Positions 7,826 to 15,882 of a DNA stretch of 64,000 bases are shown piece by piece (within the stretch, counting starts at the first letter, position 1; every line of letters starts with the position of its first letter). The notes under the pieces are model-generated. The model was not told where the DNA came from, did no database searches, and saw nothing but the letters and a program-made list of their open reading frames with translations. Source of the stretch: Chloroflexota bacterium (lineage in GTDB: Bacteria > Chloroflexota > Dehalococcoidia > Lucifugimonadales > GCA-2722455); the NCBI GenBank assembly GCA_002722455.1, contig PBMB01000025.1, positions 20,625-84,624 of the forward strand, written 5' to 3'. The translations under genes and the position numbers were made by a program.

Positions 7826-7993
7826 ATATTTTCCTCCTAAATAAAAAGTGCAACATTTAAATAAGATCAAAACAATAGAATAAAAATCTCATAAATATGA
7901 ATAAAATAAATTAAATAAAATATAGAAATAAAAAATAAAGTATCAATAATTGCTTAATTTTAATAACATTATTCTTAAAAACAAAAAAAACTG

Positions 7994-8040
7994 AAAACCT
8001 CAATTAAAATAAATAATTATTCATTTTTGATTGAGGTTTT
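7994..8040. terminator. Orphan hairpin in a gene-free gap
   Basis: AAAACCTCAAT and ATTGAGGTTTT form an 11-bp stem around a 25-base A+T loop. It belongs to no annotated gene; the next terminator (8048-8074) serves the 8093 gene. The rest of the 7826-8092 gap is A+T-rich with no open frame. A small RNA ending here is possible but unsupported. Confidence 0.4.
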
Positions 8041-8047
8041 TAGAAAT

Positions 8048-8074
8048 AAAAAAAGCCGTCTATTTAGACGGCTT
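8048..8074 (-). terminator. Terminator of the 8093-8971 gene
   Basis: Stem AAGCCGTCT/AGACGGCTT, loop ATTT, with a T-tract on the minus strand. Confidence 0.9.
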
Positions 8075-8092
8075 GAACGTTTTAAAAAAGAA

Positions 8093-8971
8093 TTAACTAT
8101 ATTCTTTGACTCCAAGAATTTTATTTAGAATATGGTTAAATCGATCATTGGGCATACGAAGTGTTTGATTGATAACTCGTGCTTTACTTGAAATTTTAGA
8201 AATTAATATATCTTTCATATTTTGAGTATCAGTAAGATTCTTCTTTCTTTCATCTAAACGAAGTTCTTTTGATTTACGTCCTCGTGCAAGAGCGTGTTTG
8301 TTTTCTGCTTCACGAAGGCGGCTTTGAGCTTCACGAACAGCTTCACGAGCTTTTTCAACTTCATCGTATTCTGTACAGGTTCGAGAAAATGTATATAATT
8401 TTGTTTCGGCTTCTTGAATTTCAAGAGTCAGTTTCTTTTCTTCTTGTCGAGAAATTTCAAGGTTTGAAAATTCAAGTTCACAAGATTCTTCAACTTGTGA
8501 AGTTAAATCGAATGTTGCTTCATTAATCGCAGTTTCAAGTGAAAGTTTCTCCATAAGAATAGAAACAATAGCTTCTGAACGTTCAAATCGTTCTTGTAAT
8601 TCGACATTGGCAATTTCTTTGTTAATTTCAGAAAGCGTAACTCTAAATTCTTCAACTGTGTATTTCAAGGAATACAGTTCTTCATCTTCGGTCAATAGAC
8701 TAAATTCAATGGACTGTTCTTCTTTCGGAATAACACGATTATTTTCATCATAGAAATAAAAGTGAATACCAAACGATTTATTTTTATGAAATCGGAACAA
8801 ACGAAGGACATCAGTGTGAATCTCTTTTTTCACTTCACCAAAGTAACTAGATTTAGTATTGGTTCGTTTTCCTAGCTCTTTTTGATCAGAAACGTCTTTC
8901 ACCAAATCTGAAAAATTGTTTAGTAGGTTTCTTAGGCGTTTAAGTGGTGTAATATTCTTTACTTGATTCAT
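8093..8971 (-). CDS. Coiled-coil protein, paralogue of 49913-50794, 292 aa
   Basis: A globular N-terminal part (residues 1-110) is followed by a long charged helix region (about 150-240) with strong coiled-coil character (EKAREAVREAQSRLREAENK). The last 25 residues contain MPNDRFNHILNKIL. The gene at 49913-50794 has the same length, the same order of parts and matching segments (VIPKEEQSIEFS against LPIEEQTIQFT; FNHILNKIL against YCHIINQLL), so the two are paralogues. Function unknown; a structural or DNA-bridging role is only a guess. Start has AGAGAG. Confidence 0.8.
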   Translation of the reverse strand: MNQVKNITPLKRLRNLLNNFSDLVKDVSDQKELGKRTNTKSSYFGEVKKEIHTDVLRLFRFHKNKSFGIHFYFYDENNRVIPKEEQSIEFSLLTEDEELYSLKYTVEEFRVTLSEINKEIANVELQERFERSEAIVSILMEKLSLETAINEATFDLTSQVEESCELEFSNLEISRQEEKKLTLEIQEAETKLYTFSRTCTEYDEVEKAREAVREAQSRLREAENKHALARGRKSKELRLDERKKNLTDTQNMKDILISKISSKARVINQTLRMPNDRFNHILNKILGVKEYS

Positions 8972-9035
8972 TTTTGTTAATCTCTCTTGATTAAGAATAG
9001 GTCTATTTTAGCAAAAACAGACCTACAAAACAAGT

Positions 9036-9671
9036 TTATTTGAATAAATCAAATGAAAAACCATTCGATTCAATGTCAAAAGTCACAAACTTTTTTTCTT
9101 TTTTTATAGTAAGAGGCTCAACCGTTACAGCACAATTGACTTTATTAAAAATAGGTAAATGATTAATGGAAAGTGTTGTGGCAAATACAAACACAGTGTT
9201 TTTATTGTCATTAATGATTTTATCAACTTCTTGCATAGCATGTTTATCAAAGTCGTCTAGATCGGATAAAATGACATAATCAAAAGAACCAAAATTAGTG
9301 TAGAAAAGGTCATAGGGCTTAATGCAGTTTTTAACAACATGGTTAAAACTATTATGAGAAATAACAGCAGTTTTCTTTTTGTAATAAAATTGTTTTAATA
9401 TGGCTAATTCATTTTTGTAAAAATTACTAATTTGAATAATGGGTTTTTCATTGAATAAAACAATATCACGCTTGTCTGTTTTGATTTTGGCAAAAGAACC
9501 AAGACGTTTTTTATCTATCTCAAGAAGTTTTTCCCAAGAAGGAAAGGTGGTTTTATCTCTAACAACTTGGTTAAGAGCTTGTTGTCGAGTTAAATCAGAT
9601 TGCTTCTTGAGTTTTTGTGCGCTTTTTTTGATTTGCTCAAAAGAAATGCCATTAGGTGTGTATTGTTTCAT
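9036..9671 (-). CDS. Protein with plasmid-type N-terminal helical domain, 211 aa
   Basis: Residues 5-50 (ISFEQIKKSAQKLKKQSD, then ALNQVV and FPSWEKLLE) match a short helical domain I know from plasmid and integrative-element proteins, where a Lys-rich helix is followed by 'ALN...A...G..SW..L'. The rest has a hydrophobic strand ending in acidic residues (FDYVILSDLDDFD) and another ending TVFVFATTLS, like a Walker B/sensor pair, but there is no P-loop, so an ATPase is not supported. The ATG at 9671 has GGAG seven bases upstream. A long leader with inverted repeats precedes it. Confidence 0.75.
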   Translation of the reverse strand: MKQYTPNGISFEQIKKSAQKLKKQSDLTRQQALNQVVRDKTTFPSWEKLLEIDKKRLGSFAKIKTDKRDIVLFNEKPIIQISNFYKNELAILKQFYYKKKTAVISHNSFNHVVKNCIKPYDLFYTNFGSFDYVILSDLDDFDKHAMQEVDKIINDNKNTVFVFATTLSINHLPIFNKVNCAVTVEPLTIKKEKKFVTFDIESNGFSFDLFK

Positions 9672-9807
9672 TTTCAATCTCCAAAGATTGGATAATATCA
9701 GCCTGAAAATATTAACCTTGAAGGTTAAAAATTAAAATAATAAAATAAAAAAACAATATCTATCCTCAAACGGAATTCGCCTATTAAATAGTCAGGCTGA
9801 CAGGTTT
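9672..9807 (-). promoter_or_regulatory. Leader with long-range inverted repeats
   Basis: Upstream of the 9036-9671 gene, TCAGCCTGA (9698-9706) is the exact reverse complement of TCAGGCTGA (9792-9800). Inside that pair lies a perfect 17-bp palindrome, TTAACCTTGAAGGTTAA (9712-9728). In RNA the outer pair would close a multi-branch structure; in DNA the palindrome looks like an operator. No open frame is present. Confidence 0.45.
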
Positions 9808-9836
9808 GATACTATAACCATGAAGATTATAGTATC
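9808..9836. promoter_or_regulatory. Perfect inverted repeat overlapping a -10 element
   Basis: GATACTATAA, 9 bp, TTATAGTATC is a perfect 10-bp inverted repeat. On the minus strand its left arm contains TATAAT, the likely -10 box of the 9036-9671 gene. A dimeric repressor bound here would block transcription. It could also be a terminator of the upstream gene. Confidence 0.45.
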
Positions 9837-9860
9837 AAAAAAAAGATTGAAAATCAACAA

Positions 9861-10691
9861 TTATCGATGTTTAGTTTTTTCTTTTCGGAAAGAAGATTTT
9901 AGGTCAAATCCATGAGAAACAATTTTTGTTTTGTCGCTAAACTCTTCACGGCTATCAACAGTAACTAGATTGTTACCAAGATACATTTCAAGCTCTTGAA
10001 CACAGGTATAATTGTCCATAACTTTTGAAAATGTATAATCACCTAATCGTCCATTCAATGATACAGAAGATTTTTTGTGTTCAATCGTTGTGTCGTCATT
10101 GGAGTCATGATACTTTGGATTGTAAATGATGACAGGTTTTTTATCCACAAGATGCAATGCGTGGCAATCAATGTTTGATAAATCTTGTTCTAGAAACATT
10201 TCAATCTTGCCTAGTAAAGACAGATTTCGGAATGAGTTTCGTGAACGGTCAACGCTAGGAATTCCATAATATCGACTTTTAATGTTTAAATCTTCAAGCG
10301 CATCTTTTTTCTCAAAAGCACGTTTTAAAGAATCATAAGAATAAAAGGTATCTTTATTCTTTTCTAATGAATCGGTGATTTGTGCGTAAGGATAGATTTT
10401 ACCACAAAAGAAAATGTATCCCATAGAGACTTGAATGTGAGACTTGTTATAAGGAGTTCTAAAACAAGCTTCTGTGAAATATTCACTAGAAACAAGTGTT
10501 TTGCTATAAGCAGGAAGTAGTTTTTTCAAAAGTGGTTTAAACACTAAGACAAAGGCTTCTTCTTTACCTTCATGTGTTTTGTTTAGATAAAAAACATTTT
10601 TAAATTCACGATGCCAATGCAACTGCTCTGTTGAAGTGTCATAACTCGCTGCTGCGTCATAGAAGTCACGTTCTTTTCCTGAAATTCTCAT
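9861..10691 (-). CDS. Conserved phage/bacterial-type hypothetical protein, 276 aa
   Basis: Several features recall a conserved protein of unknown function seen in tailed phages and bacteria: an N-terminal strand-helix with DFYDAAASYD, a central F-C-G-K-I-Y-P segment (residues 95-101), YTCVQELEMYLGNN near 230-243, and the C-terminal HGFDLKSSFRKEK. This family match is from memory. No catalytic residues are known to me. The start has TTGAGG; promoter at 10720-10747. Confidence 0.75.
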   Translation of the reverse strand: MRISGKERDFYDAAASYDTSTEQLHWHREFKNVFYLNKTHEGKEEAFVLVFKPLLKKLLPAYSKTLVSSEYFTEACFRTPYNKSHIQVSMGYIFFCGKIYPYAQITDSLEKNKDTFYSYDSLKRAFEKKDALEDLNIKSRYYGIPSVDRSRNSFRNLSLLGKIEMFLEQDLSNIDCHALHLVDKKPVIIYNPKYHDSNDDTTIEHKKSSVSLNGRLGDYTFSKVMDNYTCVQELEMYLGNNLVTVDSREEFSDKTKIVSHGFDLKSSFRKEKTKHR

Positions 10692-10719
10692 TTTTTACCT
10701 CAATTTTTAATGTATGAGA

Positions 10720-10747
10720 ATTATAGCAAAATCAAAATAATAATCAA
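10720..10747 (-). promoter_or_regulatory. Promoter of the 9861-10691 gene
   Basis: The minus strand reads TTGATT, 16 bp, TATAAT. Confidence 0.65.
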
Positions 10748-10748
10748 G

Positions 10749-10776
10749 AAAAAAAGAGCTTATCAAAGCTCTTTTT
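10749..10776 (-). terminator. Terminator of the 10763-11266 gene
   Basis: An 11-bp stem AAAAAGAGCTT/AAGCTCTTTTT. The stop codon of the gene lies in the stem-loop. Confidence 0.85.
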
Positions 10777-11266
10777 CTTTCTGCCATTCAATCGTTTTTT
10801 GTCTAATTTCTTCAATGTAGTCTAGTTGCCATTGATGTTTGTCCTTCATAATGACTTTTGCATTTGCTAGATTTCCGTCTTTTGGCGTATAGTAGTAATA
10901 ATGCGCTAATGGTAAATCTTTTGTCTTAACCAACATGGCTAAAATATTCTTATGTTCAAGCATTTTTTGACGAATACCAAGTTTAAAATCTTTTCTAAAC
11001 TCTTCACTTTCAATGATTTTTTCGTAATCTTCGGGTAGATTTTTTTGACCGAATTTTTTGGCTTCAAAACCATTCATATCTTTGATTTCGTGATTTTCTT
11101 TACCAATAACAAGCCAATACCAAAGAGCTTCAAGACAGGCAAAAAATCCATATTTAGGGTGATTTATTGGAGTGTTGGCAAGGTTAGACAACAAACGACC
11201 TAATTCAGTGTTTGATTTTGTATAAACATTAATATGGTCAATACCTTCTTTATCTGGTGTAAACAT
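10763..11266 (-). CDS. NADAR/YbiA-like conserved protein, 167 aa
   Basis: The order of motifs fits the NADAR (YbiA-like) superfamily: an N-terminal Y-T-K-S-N-T-E-L-G-R-L-L-S-N-L line, a K-Y-G-F-F-A-C-L-E-A-L-W-Y-W helix, then AKKFGQKN and a C-terminal stretch KMLEHKNILAMLVKTKDLPL. NADAR proteins act on riboflavin intermediates or remove ADP-ribose from bases. Which applies here cannot be told. Start at 11266 is fixed by GAGAGGGG five bases upstream; a TTG five codons earlier is rejected. A macro-domain gene at 57195 is a possible functional relative. Confidence 0.65.
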   Translation of the reverse strand: MFTPDKEGIDHINVYTKSNTELGRLLSNLANTPINHPKYGFFACLEALWYWLVIGKENHEIKDMNGFEAKKFGQKNLPEDYEKIIESEEFRKDFKLGIRQKMLEHKNILAMLVKTKDLPLAHYYYYTPKDGNLANAKVIMKDKHQWQLDYIEEIRQKTIEWQKEKEL

Positions 11267-11327
11267 ATTTGCCCCTCTCAATAATAGATTATGTGCATAC
11301 TATACTAAACTATTTTGATTTAAACAA

Positions 11328-11353
11328 TAAAAAAGGCTGCAGAATACAGCCTT
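11328..11353 (-). terminator. Terminator of the 11411-12085 operon
   Basis: Stem AAGGCTG/CAGCCTT with a 7-base loop and a T-tract on the minus strand. Confidence 0.85.
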
Positions 11354-11410
11354 AGTCATAGTTTAAACAGATAGTTACGCTATTATTGAGATATAAATCA
11401 GAGTTATGTA

Positions 11411-11797
11411 TTAACAGCAACAACCATATTTTGGCATTTCACATTCATAATCATAAATACGAACACCATTGCTTACAAGCTTGCGCATAAATACGTCTAC
11501 TTTTGGGATTGTGAACTTCCAGTTATCAACAGGATGACCACTATTTTCAAAGAAAACAGGAACGCCTAGCTCTTTATAGTAATCAAGCGAACGATAATTT
11601 TCTTCCATATGTTCTTTAAGTAAAGATTCTGTTTTTTCAACATCATCTACTGCAACAAAGAAAGTGCCTTTGTCATACATACAATCGGGAAACGCATTCA
11701 TGATTTCTTCTTTAATACGAGCAAGAGTGTTCTCATTATAAAGAAAATCCAATAACATTTGTCGTTCTGTTCTCATTTCATGTCTTTCTTTTTTCAT
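11411..11797 (-). CDS. Hypothetical protein ending in Cys-Cys-Cys, 128 aa
   Basis: Unrecognised alpha/beta protein. The unusual C-terminus, YDYECEMPKYGCCC, clusters four Cys in the last ten residues and may bind metal or be a redox or lipidation site (inference). It is the second gene of a two-gene operon, 18 bases after the stop of 11816-12085, with a GCGAGA ribosome site. Confidence 0.75.
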   Translation of the reverse strand: MKKERHEMRTERQMLLDFLYNENTLARIKEEIMNAFPDCMYDKGTFFVAVDDVEKTESLLKEHMEENYRSLDYYKELGVPVFFENSGHPVDNWKFTIPKVDVFMRKLVSNGVRIYDYECEMPKYGCCC

Positions 11798-11815
11798 TTT
11801 AAATCTCGCTTTTTT

Positions 11816-12085
11816 TTAAACTGTAATGCCAGTTTTTTCTTGATATGAAGTTAGTATGTGTTGAAGAACACCACTTTCGTCTAAATCGTCTTTATAAAGA
11901 GATTTACACCATTCCGCCATTTCTTTTGTAACAATGAGAGAGAATTGAATTTCTTCTTCTTTCTCTTTTACTTCTTCTGCGCTTTTAAAGAAAATTTCAG
12001 TTTCAGGAGTTCGCTTGCTATATTGATTTAAAATAGCGTCAGCGTCATTTTTATCAATAGTAACGTAGATATTAGCAATAGTCAT
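11816..12085 (-). CDS. Hypothetical protein, 89 aa
   Basis: Unrecognised small acidic protein, first gene of the operon with 11411-11797. The N-terminus ANIYVTIDKNDADAILNQYS reads as a strand then a helix. Strong AAAGGAAG ribosome site. Its promoter is at 12121-12149, divergent from the 5'-nucleotidase gene. Confidence 0.75.
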   Translation of the reverse strand: MTIANIYVTIDKNDADAILNQYSKRTPETEIFFKSAEEVKEKEEEIQFSLIVTKEMAEWCKSLYKDDLDESGVLQHILTSYQEKTGITV

Positions 12086-12120
12086 AAACTTCCTTTATTC
12101 GTTGTTGTTTAATGAGTGCA

Positions 12121-12149
12121 ATTATAACAATCGTAAGAAAAACAATCAA
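12121..12149 (-). promoter_or_regulatory. Promoter of the 11816-12085 operon
   Basis: The minus strand reads TTGATT, 17 bp, TATAAT. Confidence 0.75.
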
Positions 12150-12250
12150 GCATTTAAGAAAGAAAATTATAGAAAATTAAACATTATTTTTCTTGATTTA
12201 GAACAAGTTTATTGGTAGAATATAAAAAAGTAAAAGAGGAGCGACAAATT

Positions 12251-13351
12251 ATGTCGAATAAGAAAAGAAAAGAACACGAAAGAGCAAATGAGTTAGTTAT
12301 TGCTTTTACTGTCGGTTCTATTATTGATACAAAGAAGGCGGAAGAAGTCTTTAAAGAAAAAGGCACAAAAGCCTATCATGAGATTTTAGAAAAACATAGA
12401 GAAAAGAACTCTATCTTTAAACCTGGTCCTGCTCTTGGGACGATGATGGGTCTAAGACGATTAAATGACGCTATTCCTGACGATGTTTTGAAGATTCGTT
12501 TTGTATTGGTATCAAAAATTGATCCAAACCCACATATTCACGCTGTATTAATGGATTCAATGCGTCATTATTTTGAAGAAAACAAAGTTGAAATGAATTA
12601 TAACTATGGTTTCGATATGATTTCATTAACAGGTGGTGAAGACGTAACACCATTTTTGAAAGCAGTTGATACAGACCTAGTATTTACAACTTCACAAGAT
12701 TCAGCAAAAGAACTGTTTGTAGCAGGAATGAATTCAGTTTGTGTAGAAAACGTAGATTCAAAAACAAATGCTGAACTTTATGAAAAGCGAAACGGTGATA
12801 TTGTTCTATTTAGCGATTTTGACGGTGTAATGGGGGACGCTGACTCTGAGAAAGTGTTTCAAAAGGCAATTATTGAAAAAGTTGAACCAATTGGCGCATT
12901 TTTAGATCATGAGTCGTCATTGAAAGATATCCCAATGGAATTAGGTCCTTTAGGTCGAACAATTCAAAAACTAAGTCGTGCAGTTAAATATCAAAAACAG
13001 ATTCAAATGAAGTCTGGTCAAAAACAAGATATTGAAGTAAAAATTGTTGTTGTTACGGCTCGTAGTGGTCAAGCAATGGATCGTTTTTTCAATACATTGA
13101 GTTACCATAATATTGAAATCTCACAAGCTCATATGCTGCAAGGAACAAACAAAAATAATATTTTGTCTATCCTTGGTAAAATGAATCACGGTAAAACATT
13201 GTTGTTCTTTGATGATTCAAAAACACACTACACAAGAAGTTTACAATTAAAAGATATTGTATCTGTTTGGGTTCCAAATGACGAAAATACACCATTGGAA
13301 GAGGACGAAGAAGATAATGTTGAATCGGTAGGAAAAGCCTCAAACGAATAA
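12251..13351 (+). CDS. Cytosolic 5'-nucleotidase family (NT5C1/PF06189-like), 366 aa
   Basis: Members dephosphorylate nucleoside monophosphates. The family order is clear: LVIAFTVGSIIDTKKAEEVF (strand plus helix), KPGPALGTMMGLRRLN, RFVLVSKIDPNP, the SLTGGED segment, then the HAD-like core LFSDFDGVMGDADSEKVF near residue 190, VVVTARSGQAMDRF near 275 and LLFFDDSKTH near 315, giving aspartates in the usual active-site places. The tail is acidic (PLEEDEEDN). Start at 12251 is set by AGAGGAG; an earlier in-frame TTG is ignored. It could affect dNMP pools together with tmk (31.8 kb). Followed by a small gene with no terminator between. Confidence 0.85.
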   Translation: MSNKKRKEHERANELVIAFTVGSIIDTKKAEEVFKEKGTKAYHEILEKHREKNSIFKPGPALGTMMGLRRLNDAIPDDVLKIRFVLVSKIDPNPHIHAVLMDSMRHYFEENKVEMNYNYGFDMISLTGGEDVTPFLKAVDTDLVFTTSQDSAKELFVAGMNSVCVENVDSKTNAELYEKRNGDIVLFSDFDGVMGDADSEKVFQKAIIEKVEPIGAFLDHESSLKDIPMELGPLGRTIQKLSRAVKYQKQIQMKSGQKQDIEVKIVVVTARSGQAMDRFFNTLSYHNIEISQAHMLQGTNKNNILSILGKMNHGKTLLFFDDSKTHYTRSLQLKDIVSVWVPNDENTPLEEDEEDNVESVGKASNE

Positions 13352-13417
13352 GAAGTACAATATAAAAAAATCGTTGTAGAGAGTTAACAGTTCAAAAACT
13401 AAAAGAGGTTATTTAAA

Positions 13418-13759
13418 ATGAAAATTGAGATTCAAAAATTTGATGAAAGCAGTGTTACAAGAAGTAAATTTAAAGTTGATGTTGAATTTTATTTTGGTGG
13501 TAGTGAATATCATACAGAAGAAGTTTATTTTAATAATGAAAATGAAGTCATTGATTTTTATAAAGCATTAAAAGAAGAATGTGCTCATTGGACTGATCAT
13601 AATTCTATCAAAAATCAAGATTTAAAAGAAACTCTTGAATACATTATTGATGAAATGGGATTAACTGATGAAATTCGATTTGATGATGGTCTTGCTTCGT
13701 TTTCCATCTCATGGTTTGATGAGCATGGTCGAGAACATAAAGCAAAACTTATTAAATAA
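13418..13759 (+). CDS. Hypothetical acidic protein, 113 aa
   Basis: Unrecognised. Beta-rich N-terminal half (KFKVDVEFYFGGSEYHTEE) and a helical middle, then ASFSISWFDEHGREHKAKL. It lies 66 bases after the 5'-nucleotidase with no terminator between, so probably co-transcribed. Ribosome site AGAGG. A nine-codon frame with its own AAAAGG site (13783-13812) follows before the terminator. Confidence 0.75.
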   Translation: MKIEIQKFDESSVTRSKFKVDVEFYFGGSEYHTEEVYFNNENEVIDFYKALKEECAHWTDHNSIKNQDLKETLEYIIDEMGLTDEIRFDDGLASFSISWFDEHGREHKAKLIK

Positions 13760-13850
13760 AGATTAAAAAAAAGGTATTAATCATGACAAAGCATTTTTAT
13801 GTCGTGTCATAAAACAGATTAAAAACGTTTAAAATTTATTGGTTTACAAT

Positions 13851-13886
13851 AAAAAAGGTTAGACAAGCGAAGGTCTAGCCTTTTTT
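13851..13886. terminator. Bidirectional terminator
   Basis: Stem AAGGTTAGAC/GTCTAGCCTT (one G-T pair) with A-tract before and T-tract after. Ends the 12251-13759 unit and the minus-strand gene at 13953. Confidence 0.9.
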
Positions 13887-13952
13887 ATAAGTTCTTGATT
13901 TAGTTTATTTGGGTCTGACTTTTTTATTTTAAAATAAAATAAAAAATATTTA

Positions 13953-14378
13953 TTAATTCAAAGAATCTGTTTCAAATATTTCAAAATGTTGAAACTTTGC
14001 TTTTTCATTGAAGCTAAGGTTTTTCAAAGAATAAACTTGTAATTTATCACCAATAGAAGATTTCATTGCAGTGCCTTGTAGTTCTAGAAATTTATCAGCA
14101 AGATAGCTATATTTACCTGCTGAAGAATACGTTTTTTCTTTTACTTCGGCTTCAAGTTCGGGATCGTTTATAAGCAAGTCAGTAATAGAAGGATATCCTT
14201 TTTTCCAAGCTAAAAGCATGCATTGCACAGATTGGTGATAACCACTAGGCACATAAAAGATGCCCCATTCTCTATCGTAAACAAACGGCTTAGATAAATC
14301 GGCTTCATCTAGTGGAACGGGATCACTAACATAACAGTCAACCATAGCCCAATTCATTTCATCTGTAATCTTTTTCAT
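13953..14378 (-). CDS. Hypothetical protein, 141 aa
   Basis: Unrecognised soluble protein. The centre, FYVPSGYHQSVQCMLLAWKK, looks like a buried helix; the C-terminus is Phe/Glu-rich. Ribosome site CGAGAA. Upstream, 14379-14569 holds no gene but a near-perfect 20-bp palindrome at 14461-14480. Confidence 0.75.
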   Translation of the reverse strand: MKKITDEMNWAMVDCYVSDPVPLDEADLSKPFVYDREWGIFYVPSGYHQSVQCMLLAWKKGYPSITDLLINDPELEAEVKEKTYSSAGKYSYLADKFLELQGTAMKSSIGDKLQVYSLKNLSFNEKAKFQHFEIFETDSLN

Positions 14379-14460
14379 ATTTTATTCTCGATTTTTATTT
14401 TAGATAATTAATTGTATAATATTTTTATTATATTTTCAATATTTTGTTTAATTAAAAGCG

Positions 14461-14480
14461 AAAACGACAATTGTTGTTTT
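14461..14480. promoter_or_regulatory. Near-perfect 20-bp palindrome
   Basis: AAAACGACAATTGTTGTTTT differs from its reverse complement only at one symmetrical pair. It lies about 85 bp upstream of the 13953-14378 gene and could be an operator. Confidence 0.3.
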
Positions 14481-14569
14481 TAAAGTTTTAATAATTTTAA
14501 AGCCTCAAATAAAGTCAAAAAATAAAAACAATGCTTGTCTGGGATTTGGGATTTTTCAAGTTTTAAAAA

Positions 14570-15214
14570 TTATTTTTTCTGATAAAATTCCATTCTTTTT
14601 TCAATGTTAACAAAATAATCATTAAACAATTCAATACCAAGCCAAAAGCGATTTAAAATTGCTGCGGCTTCAAGTGTGGAACCAATACCAGAACAAGGAT
14701 CAAAAATTAATTCACCTTCTTTTGTATGATTTTCAATGATTTTTTTAAGTAATACTAATGGCTTTTCAGTAGGGTGAATTTTACTTCTACCACTGGGTGT
14801 TTCCCAAACAACATTTTTTAAAGATTCTTTTAATTCTCCTTTACTGGCAACAACACAACACTCTAAGCCAGATAACCAAATGTATTGACCATTAACAGGA
14901 CTAGGGTTTGTTTTACGCCAAATAGCTAAAGTACTTTCGAAACCGTTTTTATTAAGTAGATTTGAAAGATCGGAAACTTGTTCACTAGCACAAAATATCA
15001 TAACACTGTCTTTTGCAACTTTGGTGCAGCCCTCAATGAATTTATCCAAATCAAATTTTAATCCATCAGCTTCTTCTTTATCAAACTTTCTAATTCCATT
15101 GCTTTTACGAGAAACTACGTCATAAGGGATATCGGTAATAACGTGGTCAACTGAATTACTATCCATGTTCTCCATAAATTTTATACAGTCATCATTTATT
15201 ATTTTATTTTTCAT
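14570..15214 (-). CDS. Orphan N6-adenine/N4-cytosine DNA methyltransferase, 214 aa
   Basis: Transfers a methyl group from S-adenosylmethionine to an exocyclic amino group in DNA. Catalytic motif IV is DIPY (residues 28-31), and the SAM-binding motif I is FDPCSGIGS (about 171-179), preceded by HPTEKP. The order (IV before X/I) is that of the beta class. The target-recognition part is short, and no restriction enzyme gene is adjacent, so it is an orphan enzyme; the site it modifies cannot be read. Its start overlaps the upstream gene by 11 bases. Confidence 0.9.
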   Translation of the reverse strand: MKNKIINDDCIKFMENMDSNSVDHVITDIPYDVVSRKSNGIRKFDKEEADGLKFDLDKFIEGCTKVAKDSVMIFCASEQVSDLSNLLNKNGFESTLAIWRKTNPSPVNGQYIWLSGLECCVVASKGELKESLKNVVWETPSGRSKIHPTEKPLVLLKKIIENHTKEGELIFDPCSGIGSTLEAAAILNRFWLGIELFNDYFVNIEKRMEFYQKK

Positions 15215-15617
15215 ATGTTGATACTTCCCTTTTTAATTCTGTTGCTAATTTTAAAATATCTTTATCGTCTGAAACAATTCTTTCTAATTCATTGGAACTG
15301 GTGTTAATAATATGTTTTAAAAAATCTGATTTAGAATCATATTCATAAAATGTGTTTTTACAATGCTCATTAAAAGTTCCTTTTTTGCCTTTTTTCTTGC
15401 CATAAATATAAAAAGAATTTTCACCATTTATTTTAGCAACAAATAAACGAGTAGTATAATCATCATTAACCATGTCAGCTCTGGTTTCACTCAATGTTTC
15501 GATAGAAACTTTAACATATAAAGTTCCTAAATTAAGTTTTTTAATATTCTCGTTGGTTTCTCTGTATTCAGAGTATTCTGTGTCTTCTAAGATCATTAAA
15601 TCTATTCTTTGTTCCAT
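15204..15617 (-). CDS. Hypothetical protein translationally coupled to the methyltransferase, 137 aa
   Basis: Unrecognised. Charged alpha/beta protein with a Lys/Gly-rich centre (FYIYGKKKGKKGTFNEH), which could contact nucleic acid (inference). Its stop lies inside the methyltransferase start, an 11-base overlap that implies coupling. Ribosome site AAGGAAA. It might be a specificity or control partner of the methyltransferase, but nothing in the sequence proves it. Confidence 0.75.
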   Translation of the reverse strand: MEQRIDLMILEDTEYSEYRETNENIKKLNLGTLYVKVSIETLSETRADMVNDDYTTRLFVAKINGENSFYIYGKKKGKKGTFNEHCKNTFYEYDSKSDFLKHIINTSSNELERIVSDDKDILKLATELKREVSTYEK

Positions 15618-15882
15618 TAGTTTTCCTTGTTATTGTGCGTTTTTAATTGCTAAATAATGTTTTTAATATTATAAAATCAAAAGCTAAAAATATCATTAAA
15701 TAAAAAAAAAGTCAAAATAGAAAACAAGAAGAAAATCCTAAAACAAAGGTCTTGTATAACAACAATAAAAATAAGGTTTTAATATACATATTTTGTTACA
15801 TTTATATTAAAAATAAATGAAAAGTTTTTTATTCTTGAGTTTCTGATAATAATCTAAAACAATAACTTTGAGGGGAAATTTT

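Noticed and set aside
9036..9671. A P-loop ATPase reading of the 9036 gene from its Walker-B-like line
   Set aside because: No Walker A motif exists anywhere in the protein.
13783..13812. Nine-codon frame MTKHFYVVS with an AAAAGG site before a terminator
   Set aside because: Too short and inside an imperfect hairpin. It is mentioned under the 13418 gene but not called.
15780..15882. A sigma-28 (FliA) promoter for the chemoreceptor
   Set aside because: AAAGTTT and CTGATAA elements occur, but the spacing is off by three bases. I could not support it.
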